Shown here piece after piece: positions 34,729-45,902 of a stretch of 60,565 nucleotides of DNA; within the stretch, counting starts at the first letter, position 1; the number at the start of each line of letters is the position of its first letter. The DNA comes from an uncultured Olsenella sp. (GTDB taxonomy: Bacteria; Actinomycetota; Coriobacteriia; Coriobacteriales; Atopobiaceae): positions 1 through 60,565 of the forward strand of contig CASEQJ010000013.1 of the NCBI GenBank assembly GCA_949290055.1, written 5' to 3'. The position numbers were made by a program, and so were the translations under genes. The notes under the pieces are model-generated. The model was given only the letters and a program-made list of their open reading frames with translations. It had not been told where the DNA came from and did not search any database.

Positions 34729-36392
34729 GACGCGCTCCCCTTCCTGACCTCGGCGAGACGGGCCGCGAGGTCGCGAATCCTGCGATCGCAGCGATACGCC
34801 GCCGGTCCGGCGAAGAAGCGCGCCGAGCACTCCATGACCTCGTCCACGATCACGAGGTCGTTCTCGGCGAGCGTGGTGCCGGTGGCGGTTATGTCCACGA
34901 TTCGGTCGGTCATGCCCACGATTGGGCCCAGCTCAATGTTACCGTGCAGCGTGACTATGTCCACCTGCTGGCCGAGCGACTCGTAGTAGCGCTGGGTTAT
35001 GCGCGGGTACTTGGTGGCCACGCGCACGGTGCCGCGCCAGGCGTAGTTGCGCTCGGCCTCGCCGGCGCGGTCCGCCGGCTCCGCCACCACGAAGCGACAC
35101 GCCCCGTAGCCCATGTCCACGAGCTGCAGCAAATCGAGGTCGGCCTCCACGAGCGAGTCCGTCCCGCAGAAGCCGCAGTCCGCGCCGCCGTGGCCCACGA
35201 AGGCGGGCGCGTCCTGGGCGCGCACGATCACGTACTCCACGTCGCCCTCGCGCACCACGAGGCGCCGGCCCGGGTTCTCAAGCTCCGCGGTGGGCAGCCC
35301 CGCCGCCGCGAGCGCGCGCACCGTGTCCTTGAAGAGCGACCCCTTCGGCACCGCCACGCGCAGCGGGCGCTCCGCCAGGCGCACGCCCGGCGTCACCACG
35401 CCCGACTCCCCCGGCTCGCCGAGCACCTCCTGCAGGCGCTCGAGCGAGAGGGCAAAGCCGCAGGCCACCAGGCCCGGACGTCCCAGGTTGGCGAGGACCG
35501 CGTCGTAGCGCCCGCCCGAGGCGAGGCTCGCGGCGATCCCCTCGGCATAGCCCTTGAAGATTATGCCGGTGTAGTAGTCGAAGGAGTTGATTATCGAGAA
35601 GTCAAAGGACACGCGACCCGCCTCGAAAAGGTCGGAGAGCTCGGCGGCGAGCGTCGCGAGCTCGGCGGTGCCGCGCGCGGCCTCGGAAACGCCCGCGTCG
35701 GCGAGAAGGGCGTCCAGCCGCGCGATCACCTCGGTGCCACCGCCCATGCGGCAGACCTCGGAGAGGGCGCGAGCGGCCGCGGGCGCAAGGCCCTTCTCGA
35801 CGGCTATGGCCTCGTCGAGCGTGACGAGGTCGGAGTCGTGGACGAGCGAGCGGACGCGCTCGGAGAACGCAGGGCTCGGCGAGCAGGCGTCGAGCAGCGC
35901 CGTGACGGGCACGGGCGAGCCAAAGACGATGCGCCAGGCGGGAACGCCCAGCTTCGAGAGGGTCTCGGCGAGCAGTCGCACGACCTCGGCCTCCGAGGCG
36001 GTGCCGTCCTCGGCCACGAGCTCCACGCCCAGCTGCGTGAACTGACGGGGCTGGCCGCGCAGGCTCGGCTCCTCGCGGACCACCGGGGCGCTGTAGCGCA
36101 GGCGCGCCGGCAGCTCTCCGGCCGCCACGCGCCCGGCGACGAGGCGCGCGACGGGCAGCGTGAGGTCCGGGCGCAGCATGAGCAGCGTCTGGTCGGTGTC
36201 AAAGAGCTGAAACGCGGAGTCCTTTATGCGGCCGCCGCGCTCGAGGGCGGCGCGGTCCTCCAGAAGCGGCGTCTCGACGGGCAGGTACCCATGGTCCGAG
36301 AAGCACGCTCGCACAGTGTCGGAGATGCGCTCGCGGGCGAGCGCCTCCTTGGGGAGAATGTCACGAAATCCGCGCGGGGTTCTTGCGATCAC
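34725..36392 (-). CDS. hisZG: Fused HisZ-HisG ATP phosphoribosyltransferase
   Basis: One 555-residue frame joins both subunits of the short-form ATP phosphoribosyltransferase, first enzyme of histidine synthesis. Residues about 1-335 are HisZ, a histidyl-tRNA-synthetase paralogue: TPRGFRDILPKEALARERI, LLMLRPDLTLPVARLV, REEPSLRGQPRQFTQLGVE and a YYTGIIFKGY segment. Residues about 345-555 are short HisG: LRVAVPKGSLFKDTVRAL, GADCGFCGTDSLVEAD, ATKYPRITQRYYES and the PRPP loop DITATGTTLAENDLV. There is no stop or restart between them. HisZ and HisG are normally separate genes forming a hetero-octamer. The start is GTG, with an 18-bp palindrome about 50 bases upstream. Confidence 0.92.
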   Translation of the reverse strand: MIARTPRGFRDILPKEALARERISDTVRACFSDHGYLPVETPLLEDRAALERGGRIKDSAFQLFDTDQTLLMLRPDLTLPVARLVAGRVAAGELPARLRYSAPVVREEPSLRGQPRQFTQLGVELVAEDGTASEAEVVRLLAETLSKLGVPAWRIVFGSPVPVTALLDACSPSPAFSERVRSLVHDSDLVTLDEAIAVEKGLAPAAARALSEVCRMGGGTEVIARLDALLADAGVSEAARGTAELATLAAELSDLFEAGRVSFDFSIINSFDYYTGIIFKGYAEGIAASLASGGRYDAVLANLGRPGLVACGFALSLERLQEVLGEPGESGVVTPGVRLAERPLRVAVPKGSLFKDTVRALAAAGLPTAELENPGRRLVVREGDVEYVIVRAQDAPAFVGHGGADCGFCGTDSLVEADLDLLQLVDMGYGACRFVVAEPADRAGEAERNYAWRGTVRVATKYPRITQRYYESLGQQVDIVTLHGNIELGPIVGMTDRIVDITATGTTLAENDLVIVDEVMECSARFFAGPAAYRCDRRIRDLAARLAEVRKGSAS

Positions 36393-36439
36393 GGGCGCTC
36401 CCTTCGAGCGACGGGTACGGTCCTTGGTTTTGCCTCGAC

Positions 36440-36458
36440 TACTTTAGCACACTAAAGT
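36440..36458. promoter_or_regulatory. Palindromic operator candidate upstream of the his operon
   Basis: ACTTTAG, four bases, CTAAAGT: a perfect 18-bp palindrome about 50 bases before the hisZG start. It overlaps a possible -10 (TAAAGT) 16 bases from TTGCGC. The position and symmetry suit a dimeric repressor, possibly of the TrpR-like HisR type; that assignment is inference. Between it and 36691 I see no other feature. Confidence 0.5.
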
Positions 36459-36691
36459 GTCGGCGCAAGGGGGCGCTCGGGCCACGGCGCGCCACGACGA
36501 AGAGGCTACATGGCACGCGGGGCGCCGCCCGCAGGCGAGAAGGACGCGCGCGCCGACAACTCTTTGAACTACCCAGCACCCGCGAGGCCGACGAGCTGCG
36601 GCCGCAGATTCGTGTCAGCCCCGTGCAAGACAAGGCTCTGACCTCCCCTGCTATGCTCGCCACCCCCACACACGACAGAAGGGAGCGGGAC

Positions 36692-37141
36692 ATGGCACTG
36701 CACTGGGAAGAGGCACGCGTGATCATCACCTGCGGGAATCCGAAAGAGCTCGGGGAGGTTCCGGACGACGCGATCGTCATTGCGGTCAAGCCCGAGGAGG
36801 TGGAGGACCCCGACGCGATCGAGTCCGTCCGCAACCTGGTCCTCGACCGCACCATTGAGTGGCGCAGAAAGGTGATCAACGAGGCATACGAGCTGGGGAC
36901 GGCGATGCCCGAACCCCTCGTCGAGGACTCCGACGGCCTTTCCGAGGAGGAGGCGGACGCCGAGCGCTCCCTGCTCGAGGCCCTGCGCGAGCGCGAGGAC
37001 GACGTCGAGGACGAGGGCGACGACGTCTGGGGAGACCCGTATCGCCCGCTCTCTGAGAGCGGCCTGTGGCTCGGGGGCGAGCCGGGCGGAGGCGTGAGGA
37101 TCTTCATCAGCCACGTCGAGGAGCTCGTGGTGCACAACTGA
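36692..37141 (+). CDS. Hypothetical acidic protein
   Basis: 149 residues, MALHWEEARVIITCGNPKELG, with RBS AGAAGGGAG. Very acidic in the middle (SEEEADAERSLLEALREREDDVEDEGDDVW) and ending with SESGLWLGGEPGGGVRIFISHVEELVVHN. No signal peptide or membrane helix. I do not recognise the family. It is followed by two small DUF proteins on the same strand after a 72-base gap and may be co-transcribed with them. Confidence 0.7.
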   Translation: MALHWEEARVIITCGNPKELGEVPDDAIVIAVKPEEVEDPDAIESVRNLVLDRTIEWRRKVINEAYELGTAMPEPLVEDSDGLSEEEADAERSLLEALREREDDVEDEGDDVWGDPYRPLSESGLWLGGEPGGGVRIFISHVEELVVHN

Positions 37142-37213
37142 GCCGGAGCCCGGCGGGCGGCAGCGACTCGCCGCCCGCCGGCCGTCCTTACCGCACTCAG
37201 AGGAGGTGCGCCC

Positions 37214-37480
37214 ATGCCCGTACTCAGCATGTTCTTCGGAATCATCATCCGCATGTACCGTGAGACCGGGGGTCGCCACAACCTTCCGCACATTCACGCG
37301 GAGTTCTCGGGAGACGAGGTGGTCGTCGCACTTGACGGAACGGTTCTTGAAGGGAGTCTACCTCGTAATAAAATGAAGCTGCTTCTTGCTTGGATGGAGA
37401 TTCATCACGACGAGCTCGAGGCGAACTGGTCGCTCCTCATGCAGGGTGAGCAGTTCTTTCGCATTGACCCGCTCGCTTAG
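37214..37480 (+). CDS. DUF4160 family protein
   Basis: 88 residues, MPVLSMFFGIIIRMYRETGG, with RBS AGAGGAGG. HNLPHIHAEFSGDEVVVALDGTVLEGSLP and LLLAWMEIHHDELEANW are the usual DUF4160 core. Such proteins are typically paired with a DUF2442 protein, as here. A toxin-antitoxin-like role has been suspected for such pairs but the sequence alone does not show it. Confidence 0.85.
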   Translation: MPVLSMFFGIIIRMYRETGGRHNLPHIHAEFSGDEVVVALDGTVLEGSLPRNKMKLLLAWMEIHHDELEANWSLLMQGEQFFRIDPLA

Positions 37481-37486
37481 GACAGG

Positions 37487-37750
37487 ATGCCACCCATGCT
37501 GCAGCCCCGGCTAACCTCCGTGAAGCCTCTTGACACGCTTCGTCTTCTGCTTGTGTATGAGGACGGAGGAACTCGAGAGTTTGACGTCGCCCCCTATGTA
37601 AACGGTCCTTGGTATGGAGAGCTCTCAGACACCGCATACTTCAGGCGCGTTCGCCTCACTGAGGAAGGGACGGGTGTCGAGTGGCCCCATGGCCAGGACA
37701 TAGCCCCCCACGAGCTCTACGATCTGAGCAAGCCGGTCGCGCAGTCGTAA
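37487..37750 (+). CDS. DUF2442 family protein
   Basis: 87 residues, starting six bases after the DUF4160 stop. SVKPLDTLRLLLVYEDGGTREFDVAPYV, AYFRRVRLTEEGTGVEWPHGQDIAPHELYD is the standard DUF2442 pattern. An internal ATG three codons in is an alternative start. It is the likely partner of the preceding protein. Confidence 0.87.
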   Translation: MPPMLQPRLTSVKPLDTLRLLLVYEDGGTREFDVAPYVNGPWYGELSDTAYFRRVRLTEEGTGVEWPHGQDIAPHELYDLSKPVAQS

Positions 37751-37754
37751 CTCC

Positions 37755-38258
37755 CTAGCCCCGAACGATGTCGGCGAGGGTGGCGTCGCAGAAGCGCGCA
37801 AGGTCGTCCGGCGCGAGCGTGAGGCTGAGGCCGCGCCGGCCGCCCGAGACGTGAATCTCGTCGAAGAGCTGCGCGGTCTCGTCAATCAGCGTGGGAAAGC
37901 GCCTCTTCATGCCCACCGGGGAGCAGCCGCCGCGCACGTAGCCCGTGACCGGCTCGAGGTCGCGCACGTGCATGAGGCTGAGGCTCTTCTCGCCCGCCGC
38001 CGCAGCCGCCTTCTTGAGGTCGAGCTCGTCCGCCACGGGAACGCAGCAGACCACATGACCGCCGCCCGCCGTCACGCACACAAGCGTCTTGAAGCTCGCC
38101 GCCGGGTCCTCGCCGAGGCGCTGCGCTATGTGCAGGCCGAGCTCGCTCGAGGTGTCGCCCTCGTCGACCTCGTAGGTCTCGAAGGAGAAGGACACCCCGG
38201 CGGCCTCGAGCTCGCGCATGGCGTTGGTCTTCTGGAGCTTCTCGCGACGCGCCACCAC
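37755..38258 (-). CDS. ybaK: YbaK/EbsC family Cys-tRNA(Pro) deacylase
   Basis: 167 residues. YbaK-type proteins hydrolyse Cys mischarged onto tRNA-Pro. The central domain has DTSSELGLHIAQRLGEDPAASFKTLVC, the catalytic-lysine region VADELDLKKAAAAAGEKSLSL, and GYVRGGCSPVGMKRRFPTLID. The start is GTG (38258 or the next codon). It lies seven bases after the ATP-grasp gene and is convergent with the DUF2442 gene four bases away. Confidence 0.9.
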   Translation of the reverse strand: MVARREKLQKTNAMRELEAAGVSFSFETYEVDEGDTSSELGLHIAQRLGEDPAASFKTLVCVTAGGGHVVCCVPVADELDLKKAAAAAGEKSLSLMHVRDLEPVTGYVRGGCSPVGMKRRFPTLIDETAQLFDEIHVSGGRRGLSLTLAPDDLARFCDATLADIVRG

Positions 38259-38264
38259 GGGCCC

Positions 38265-39515
38265 CTAGATACCCAGGTCGGTTTTATGCGGGTAGTACTC
38301 GGCGTACTTGCGGTAGAAGTTGAGCCCCACCGCCGTCTCCACCAGGCTGCGCACCGGATTGCGCTCGAAGGAGGCCTTGGTGGGATTGACGCAGCGACCC
38401 GCGCGAATGAGCGAGCGCGCCTCGTCGAGGAGCTCGCCGTCGAGGTAGCGCAGGGCCAGGCCCGTGGGCACCACCGAGTAGAGAGCGGTCTGACGGTGCG
38501 TGTGCAGCGGAAGGTCCTCACCGTCAAGCAGGTCCTTCACCGCCAGGTACATGGGATTCACGGCCGAGGCGGCCACGTAGTAGGAGTTGCGGCCCAGACG
38601 CGGGTTGCACTCGAAGACGTACGTCTCGCCCGTGCGCGCGTCGACCTTGAGGTCGTAGTTCGCGGGGCCACGCCAGCCCACGTCCTGGAGAAGGTCTATG
38701 ACCGGGCCGCTGTCCAGGCCCAGGTCGCGCGTCACCATGGTCACGGGGTTGCCGATCATGTTGGGCATGTGGTCCTCGAGCAGGACCTGAGCGCCCGTGC
38801 TCAGCGTGAGACGACCGTTGCGGTCAAAGTAGAGCGTCAGGGAGCGCTTGTACGTGTCGTCGCCCACAACGACCTGCTGGACCAGCATGGTGCCGGTAAA
38901 GCCCGCCTCGCGCAGGCGACGGAACAGGTCGTCCACCGCCTCCTGCGAATCGAGCAGGTAGACCTTGTCGAAGCCCTTGAAGCGCACCGGAACGTACTCC
39001 ACCGAGGACGCCGCCTTCACCACGACGGGGAACTCGCCGTCCCACGGCTCGTAGGACGAGCCGTCGAGCGCGACCGCCTGGGTGCGCGGCACCCGCAGCC
39101 CGTGCTTGAGGGCGAGCTCGGTGAAGGTCTCCTTGTAGTTGATTGCGTCAATGGCGGCGGCGGGCGCAATGAGGGGCACGGCGAGCTCGGGAAGATCCCC
39201 CTCGATCTTGGAGATGTTCTCCACGTGAATGTCCATGTTGCTCGTCACCAGCAGGCGGCACCCGCCCTCCTTGCGAACGAGCTCGCGAATCGCCTCGAGA
39301 ATGTGCGGGGCGTCCATTCGCGCAACTGGGACCGTGTCAAAGATCGACGAACGCGAAATGGCGTTGACCGGCTCGGGGGCGATGCAGTACGAGCGCACGC
39401 CAAAGGCCTCGAACAGCTCCCTTCCCACCGCATAGGAGCCTATGTCGCCGCCGATAATGACGGGGCGGAAGTCGTCCCTCTTCTCAACGGGGCCGAGCGA
39501 CTGAATCTTGGCCAT
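38265..39515 (-). CDS. ATP-grasp carboxylate-amine ligase, second paralogue
   Basis: 416 residues. The start MAKIQSLGPVEKRDD follows CGGAGGGAAC. The N-domain PVIIGGDIGSYAVGRELFEAFG matches the layout of the D-aspartate-ligase-like protein at 22254-23495. The ATP-grasp part has FPVVVKAASSVEYVPV, GTMLVQQVVVGDDTYKR, NYDLKVDARTGETYVFECNPRLGRNSYYV. Its substrate is unknown. Divergent from murJ, so a wall-precursor role is possible. It is upstream of ybaK in one operon. Confidence 0.8.
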   Translation of the reverse strand: MAKIQSLGPVEKRDDFRPVIIGGDIGSYAVGRELFEAFGVRSYCIAPEPVNAISRSSIFDTVPVARMDAPHILEAIRELVRKEGGCRLLVTSNMDIHVENISKIEGDLPELAVPLIAPAAAIDAINYKETFTELALKHGLRVPRTQAVALDGSSYEPWDGEFPVVVKAASSVEYVPVRFKGFDKVYLLDSQEAVDDLFRRLREAGFTGTMLVQQVVVGDDTYKRSLTLYFDRNGRLTLSTGAQVLLEDHMPNMIGNPVTMVTRDLGLDSGPVIDLLQDVGWRGPANYDLKVDARTGETYVFECNPRLGRNSYYVAASAVNPMYLAVKDLLDGEDLPLHTHRQTALYSVVPTGLALRYLDGELLDEARSLIRAGRCVNPTKASFERNPVRSLVETAVGLNFYRKYAEYYPHKTDLGI

Positions 39516-39692
39516 GTTCCCTCCGGGCGCTGCCGTGTGCAATCAACGGTAGCCATTGTATGCCGCACGCCAGCGCTGCATGAAAAAAACTCGCACTGCC
39601 CGCGGGGTGGGTTTCGTTAGATTTGATGGACGGGCGCGCGGAGCACTAAGCTGGTGAGCTGTCGAGAAAAACGTCAAGCGAGAAGGGCCGCC

Positions 39693-41300
39693 ATGAGCCT
39701 CTCCGAAGATTCCACCGCCGGCTCGAGGGCAGACCTCGGGCGAAACACGCGCATGATGGGCGCGCTCGTGATCCTCTCGAGGCTTACGGGTTTCCTGCGC
39801 ACCTGGTCCCAGGCATTCGCCGTGGGCGCCACCATAATCTCGAGCTGCTACACGCTCTCCAACAACCTCCTCACGCAGCTCTACACGCTCGTGGCAGGCG
39901 GCCTTCTGGTCACCGGCTTCATGCCCGTCTACGTGGCGGCGCGCAAGCGAGGGGGACAGGACGAGGGCAACGACTACGTCTCCAACCTCCTGAGCATAAT
40001 CGTCGTCGCCCTGGGAATCTTCGTCGTCTTTGCTATCGTCTTCGCCCCGCAGTTCGTGTGGCTGCAGTCGTTCAACGCCACGAGCGAGTTCGACTCCGAC
40101 CTCGCCGTATGGTTCTTCCGGATCTTCGCCATTGAGTTCCTCCTCTACACGGTCTCCTCGGTCTTCTCGGGCGTCAACAACGCCGACCGCGAGTTCTTTT
40201 GGAGCAACTTTGCGCCTACGCTGAACAACGTCGTGGTCGCAGCCTCCTTCTTCGCCTACACCGCCCTGGTCCCCTTTGACCAAATGCTCGGGCTGCTTGT
40301 CCTGGGCCTTGGAAACGTGCTGGGTGTGGTCTTCCAGGTGGGCGTGCAGATCCTGCCCGCGCTGCGTCGAGGGCTCAAGCTCCGCTTCCACATAGACCTT
40401 CACGACCCGCGTCTCAGGGACACCCTCGCCATTGGCGTTCCCATGATCGTCGTCATGCTCACGACCTTCGTCGGCTCGTCGGTTCAGACGAGCTATGCGC
40501 TGTCCATGACCGCGGCGGGCTCGTCGATCATGTACTACTCGCAGGTCTGGTACGCGGTGCCCTACTCGGTCTTCTCGGTGCCGCTCTCCACGGCGCTGTT
40601 CACCGAGCTCACCGAGAGCAGCGCGACTGGAGACCGGGACGCCTTCAGGACGGACCTTGCCCAGGGAACCGCCTCGATCAGCTTCTACCTCTTTCCCTGC
40701 GCCCTTCTGCTCATTGGCTTCTCCATACCGCTCACGTGCGTCATGTCCGGCTCAATGAGCGCCGACGAGGTGCTCATGACCGCCGGCTACCTCTCCTGGC
40801 TTGCCCCGTCGCTGCCCTTCTGGGGTCTCACCGGGTTTTTGCAGAAGGCGGCGAGCGCCATGGGCAACATGCGCTTCTACGCCCTCGCCGCATTGGGCGG
40901 AACCGTCGCCCAGGTGCTGGTCTGCGTGGCGCTCACGCCCCTCGTTGGGCTCCCCGCCGTCGCCCTCTCGAGCCTGGCGTACTACGCGCTGCTCGCCGGA
41001 GCGACCTTCCTCGTGCTGCGTCGCAGGCTGGGCCACATTGGCCTGCGCGGCGTCGCTCGCGGCCAGGTTCAGGCGCTTGTCGCCGGCGCTGCGGGCCTCG
41101 TCGTGGGAGCGGCCATACTCTGGGCCCTGGGCGCCTTCGATCCCGACGCCTCGGCACTGACCGCCCTCGCGCACTGCGCCGTCGCCGGCGTGCCGGCCCT
41201 GGTCGTCGTGGTCGTCGCGGGCTGCGCGCTGGGCAACCCCTCCGCACGGGAGATCGCCGCCACGGCGCGCCGGGCGGTGCGCAAGCTAGCGCGACGCTAG
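39693..41300 (+). CDS. murJ: Lipid II flippase MurJ (MviN family)
   Basis: A 535-residue multi-helix MOP-superfamily membrane protein that moves lipid II across the membrane. The start MSLSEDSTAGSRAD follows GAGAAGGG. It shows RMMGALVILSRLTGFLRTW (helix 1 with the conserved Arg), QLYTLVAGGLLVTGFMPVYVA, and about 14 hydrophobic segments. The stop is 19 bases from the convergent uvrA stop. The leader contains CGAGAAAAACG, a variant of the recurring GAGAAGAAC word. Confidence 0.92.
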   Translation: MSLSEDSTAGSRADLGRNTRMMGALVILSRLTGFLRTWSQAFAVGATIISSCYTLSNNLLTQLYTLVAGGLLVTGFMPVYVAARKRGGQDEGNDYVSNLLSIIVVALGIFVVFAIVFAPQFVWLQSFNATSEFDSDLAVWFFRIFAIEFLLYTVSSVFSGVNNADREFFWSNFAPTLNNVVVAASFFAYTALVPFDQMLGLLVLGLGNVLGVVFQVGVQILPALRRGLKLRFHIDLHDPRLRDTLAIGVPMIVVMLTTFVGSSVQTSYALSMTAAGSSIMYYSQVWYAVPYSVFSVPLSTALFTELTESSATGDRDAFRTDLAQGTASISFYLFPCALLLIGFSIPLTCVMSGSMSADEVLMTAGYLSWLAPSLPFWGLTGFLQKAASAMGNMRFYALAALGGTVAQVLVCVALTPLVGLPAVALSSLAYYALLAGATFLVLRRRLGHIGLRGVARGQVQALVAGAAGLVVGAAILWALGAFDPDASALTALAHCAVAGVPALVVVVVAGCALGNPSAREIAATARRAVRKLARR

Positions 41301-41319
41301 CCGGAGCCGCCTCGTTCGG

Positions 41320-44193
<2,874 letters not shown>

Positions 44194-44227
44194 GGGACCC
44201 TCCTCGGAAGTGCTGGCCGGACCAACC

Positions 44228-44239
44228 GTACAATTGTAC
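44228..44239. promoter_or_regulatory. Palindrome GTACAATTGTAC upstream of uvrA
   Basis: A perfect 12-bp palindrome 35 bases before the uvrA start, holding TACAAT in both orientations. It may be the uvrA -10 region. It is not a LexA box. Confidence 0.4.
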
Positions 44240-44245
44240 CGGTAT

Positions 44246-44309
44246 GGGCCGGCGGTGTTCTTCCGAGAAGTGCGCTGCGCGGAACTTCTCTACAGAACAC
44301 CGCCGGCCC
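44246..44309. repeat. Hairpin element E2, left end of a 454-bp symmetric composite
   Basis: A 16-bp perfect stem GGGCCGGCGGTGTTCT with its complement. The 32-nt loop contains GAGAAGTGCGCTGCGCG and ACTTCTC, which form an inner stem. The loop core recurs in opposite orientation in E3 (44632-44699), while the outer stem sequence differs and remains fully paired. Confidence 0.85.
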
Positions 44310-44363
44310 CGCCGCGGCCCATATTCTCGGTAAGCCACGGCGGGACGATGCAAACCGCAGCGT

Positions 44364-44580
44364 GCTTAGAAAACTGGAGTAGTTGTAGGTACGGACGAGC
44401 TTCTCGCTTAAGAAAGCGGGACGATTGTAGGTAGGGCGACTGGTGCACAAGGGACTCGTCACGCGCCAACTGGGGTTTTATCATCAAGAAGCATCTCTCG
44501 ACGACACCCGCTCTACAACCACCCCCGTTTTCTAAGCGTCACGCCAAAGCAAACCCACAACTACCGCCGTTTCTTAAGCA
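44364..44580. repeat. 42-bp repeat array F, two direct and two inverted units
   Basis: Direct units begin GCTTA at 44364 and 44406 (42 apart). Inverted units end TAAGC at 44533 and 44575 (42 apart). The consensus is GCTTAAGAAA, about 4-8 nt of GC, then GTTGTAGGT. The array is symmetric about 44472, which is also the midpoint of E2 and E3. The central 44450-44495 stretch has no obvious repeat. Confidence 0.85.
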
Positions 44581-44631
44581 GCCCGCGAGCACGCCGCCGC
44601 CTCCGTCGCCGCTCGCTGCGGATTGGTCGCT

Positions 44632-44699
44632 GGGGCGCCTCGGTGTTTCGGAGAGACGTTTCGCGCAGCGCACTTCTCAGAGAAACACCGAGGCGCCCC
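44632..44699. repeat. Hairpin element E3, right end of the composite
   Basis: An 18-bp perfect stem GGGGCGCCTCGGTGTTTC with its complement. The loop, read on the minus strand, holds GAGAAGTGCGCTGCGCG as in E2. Nine bases past it is the MBL gene stop. Confidence 0.85.
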
Positions 44700-44707
44700 C
44701 GAGAGAC

Positions 44708-45781
44708 CTACTCCGCAGCGAAGTAGCGGTAGACGCCGGCGGCGTCGCGCTCGCGGCGAACGGCGCCCGTCGCCACGAGGTGATCGAGGTGCGCGACGCT
44801 CTCCGAGACGAGGAACCACCGCGTGAGCGCGGGCGTCTCCGCCCAGCGGTCGAACGGCGCGCGCCACCCCATTGCCGGCACGAGCTCGGCGCCCGTCCGC
44901 CCGGGCGTCTCGCGAATCGCGGCCAGGGCGCGCTCGCTGCGGCGCTCGTGGTGCGCGACGTTGGCGAGGCAGCGCTCGGCAACGCTCCCCTCCTGCAGGC
45001 CATGGCCCAGAAGCGCGCGCTCTATGCCCGTCTCCGCAAGGCGCCGCAGCGTCGCGACCTGCTCGCCCATGGGGTCCTCGCCCTCACTCCAAAACCCGAT
45101 GCACGTGGAGCACAGGAAGAGCACCGCGTCGCCGAGAAACGCCGTGCGGGTGCGCGGCTCCCAGAGCGCGCAGTGCCCCGGCGTGTGCCCGGGCGTGGGA
45201 ACGACCTCGAGCTCCCAGCGCCCGCAGCGCAGCGCCTCGCCGGCGGCGACCGTCGCGAACGCGACCTTCTCGGTCTCGAAGTTTTCGGCGTGGTCCCAGA
45301 TTACGTCGGCGAGCTCGGCGGCCTCCGCCTCGCCCACGCCCTCCGCGCGCATGCGCGCCACCATTTCGTCGCGCCACGCGGGCACGGCGAGGCGGCGCAT
45401 GTCGGCAAGGACGCTCTCGGGAATGACTACGCGAACGCCCGCCTCCGCCAGCTCGCGCGCGAGACCGGCGTGGTCCATGTGCGCGTGCGTGCAGAAGAGC
45501 GTGGTCCGCTCGGGGTCCACGCCCAGGCCGAGGAGCGCCCGCATGAGACGCGTGTCGTTGAAGTCGTCGGAGGTGCCCGCGTCCACCACGAGGGTCTCGT
45601 CGCCGTCGCGGACGACGAAGGCGTTCACCGAGGGCAGGAAGGTGTCGTGCATGAGCAGCTCGACGCGCCAGACCTCGGGCTCGTCGAGCACGCGGCTACA
45701 GGTGAAGCCGTCACCGTCGAGCGTGAAGCAGTTCTCGCCGCAGCCCTGACCCCAGTCCGCGTCGCGAGCGTCACCGTTCAT
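44708..45781 (-). CDS. MBL-fold metallo-hydrolase with C-terminal winged helix
   Basis: 357 residues. The start MNGDARDADWGQG is chosen by GGAAGGGGG upstream. The metallo-beta-lactamase motif is THAHMDHAGL, with further ligands in TPGHTPGHCAL, LGDAVLF and LLGHGLQEG. The C-terminal 100 residues (RRSERALAAIRETPGRTGAELVPAM, VSESVAHLDHLVATGAVRRE) resemble the small helical domain found in this hydrolase subgroup. The substrate is unknown. Divergent from mrp. Confidence 0.85.
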   Translation of the reverse strand: MNGDARDADWGQGCGENCFTLDGDGFTCSRVLDEPEVWRVELLMHDTFLPSVNAFVVRDGDETLVVDAGTSDDFNDTRLMRALLGLGVDPERTTLFCTHAHMDHAGLARELAEAGVRVVIPESVLADMRRLAVPAWRDEMVARMRAEGVGEAEAAELADVIWDHAENFETEKVAFATVAAGEALRCGRWELEVVPTPGHTPGHCALWEPRTRTAFLGDAVLFLCSTCIGFWSEGEDPMGEQVATLRRLAETGIERALLGHGLQEGSVAERCLANVAHHERRSERALAAIRETPGRTGAELVPAMGWRAPFDRWAETPALTRWFLVSESVAHLDHLVATGAVRRERDAAGVYRYFAAE

Positions 45782-45902
45782 GTGCGGCCCCCTTCCGAGC
45801 ACCACCGTTCTTCTCGCCAGTATGAACCATCCGGGTGCCGCTCGGGGTAGAATCAACACTGTTGCCAAACTCCGCCCCACAGGGCGCGTCGAGAGGAAGA
45901 GC

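Noticed and set aside
39516..39692. Promoter pair between the ATP-grasp gene and murJ
   Set aside because: A TACAAT (minus) and a TTAGAT (plus) are present, but neither has a convincing -35, so no feature was called.
44228..44239. LexA box before uvrA
   Set aside because: GTACAATTGTAC lacks the GAAC/GTTC half-sites; it is better read as a promoter -10 region.
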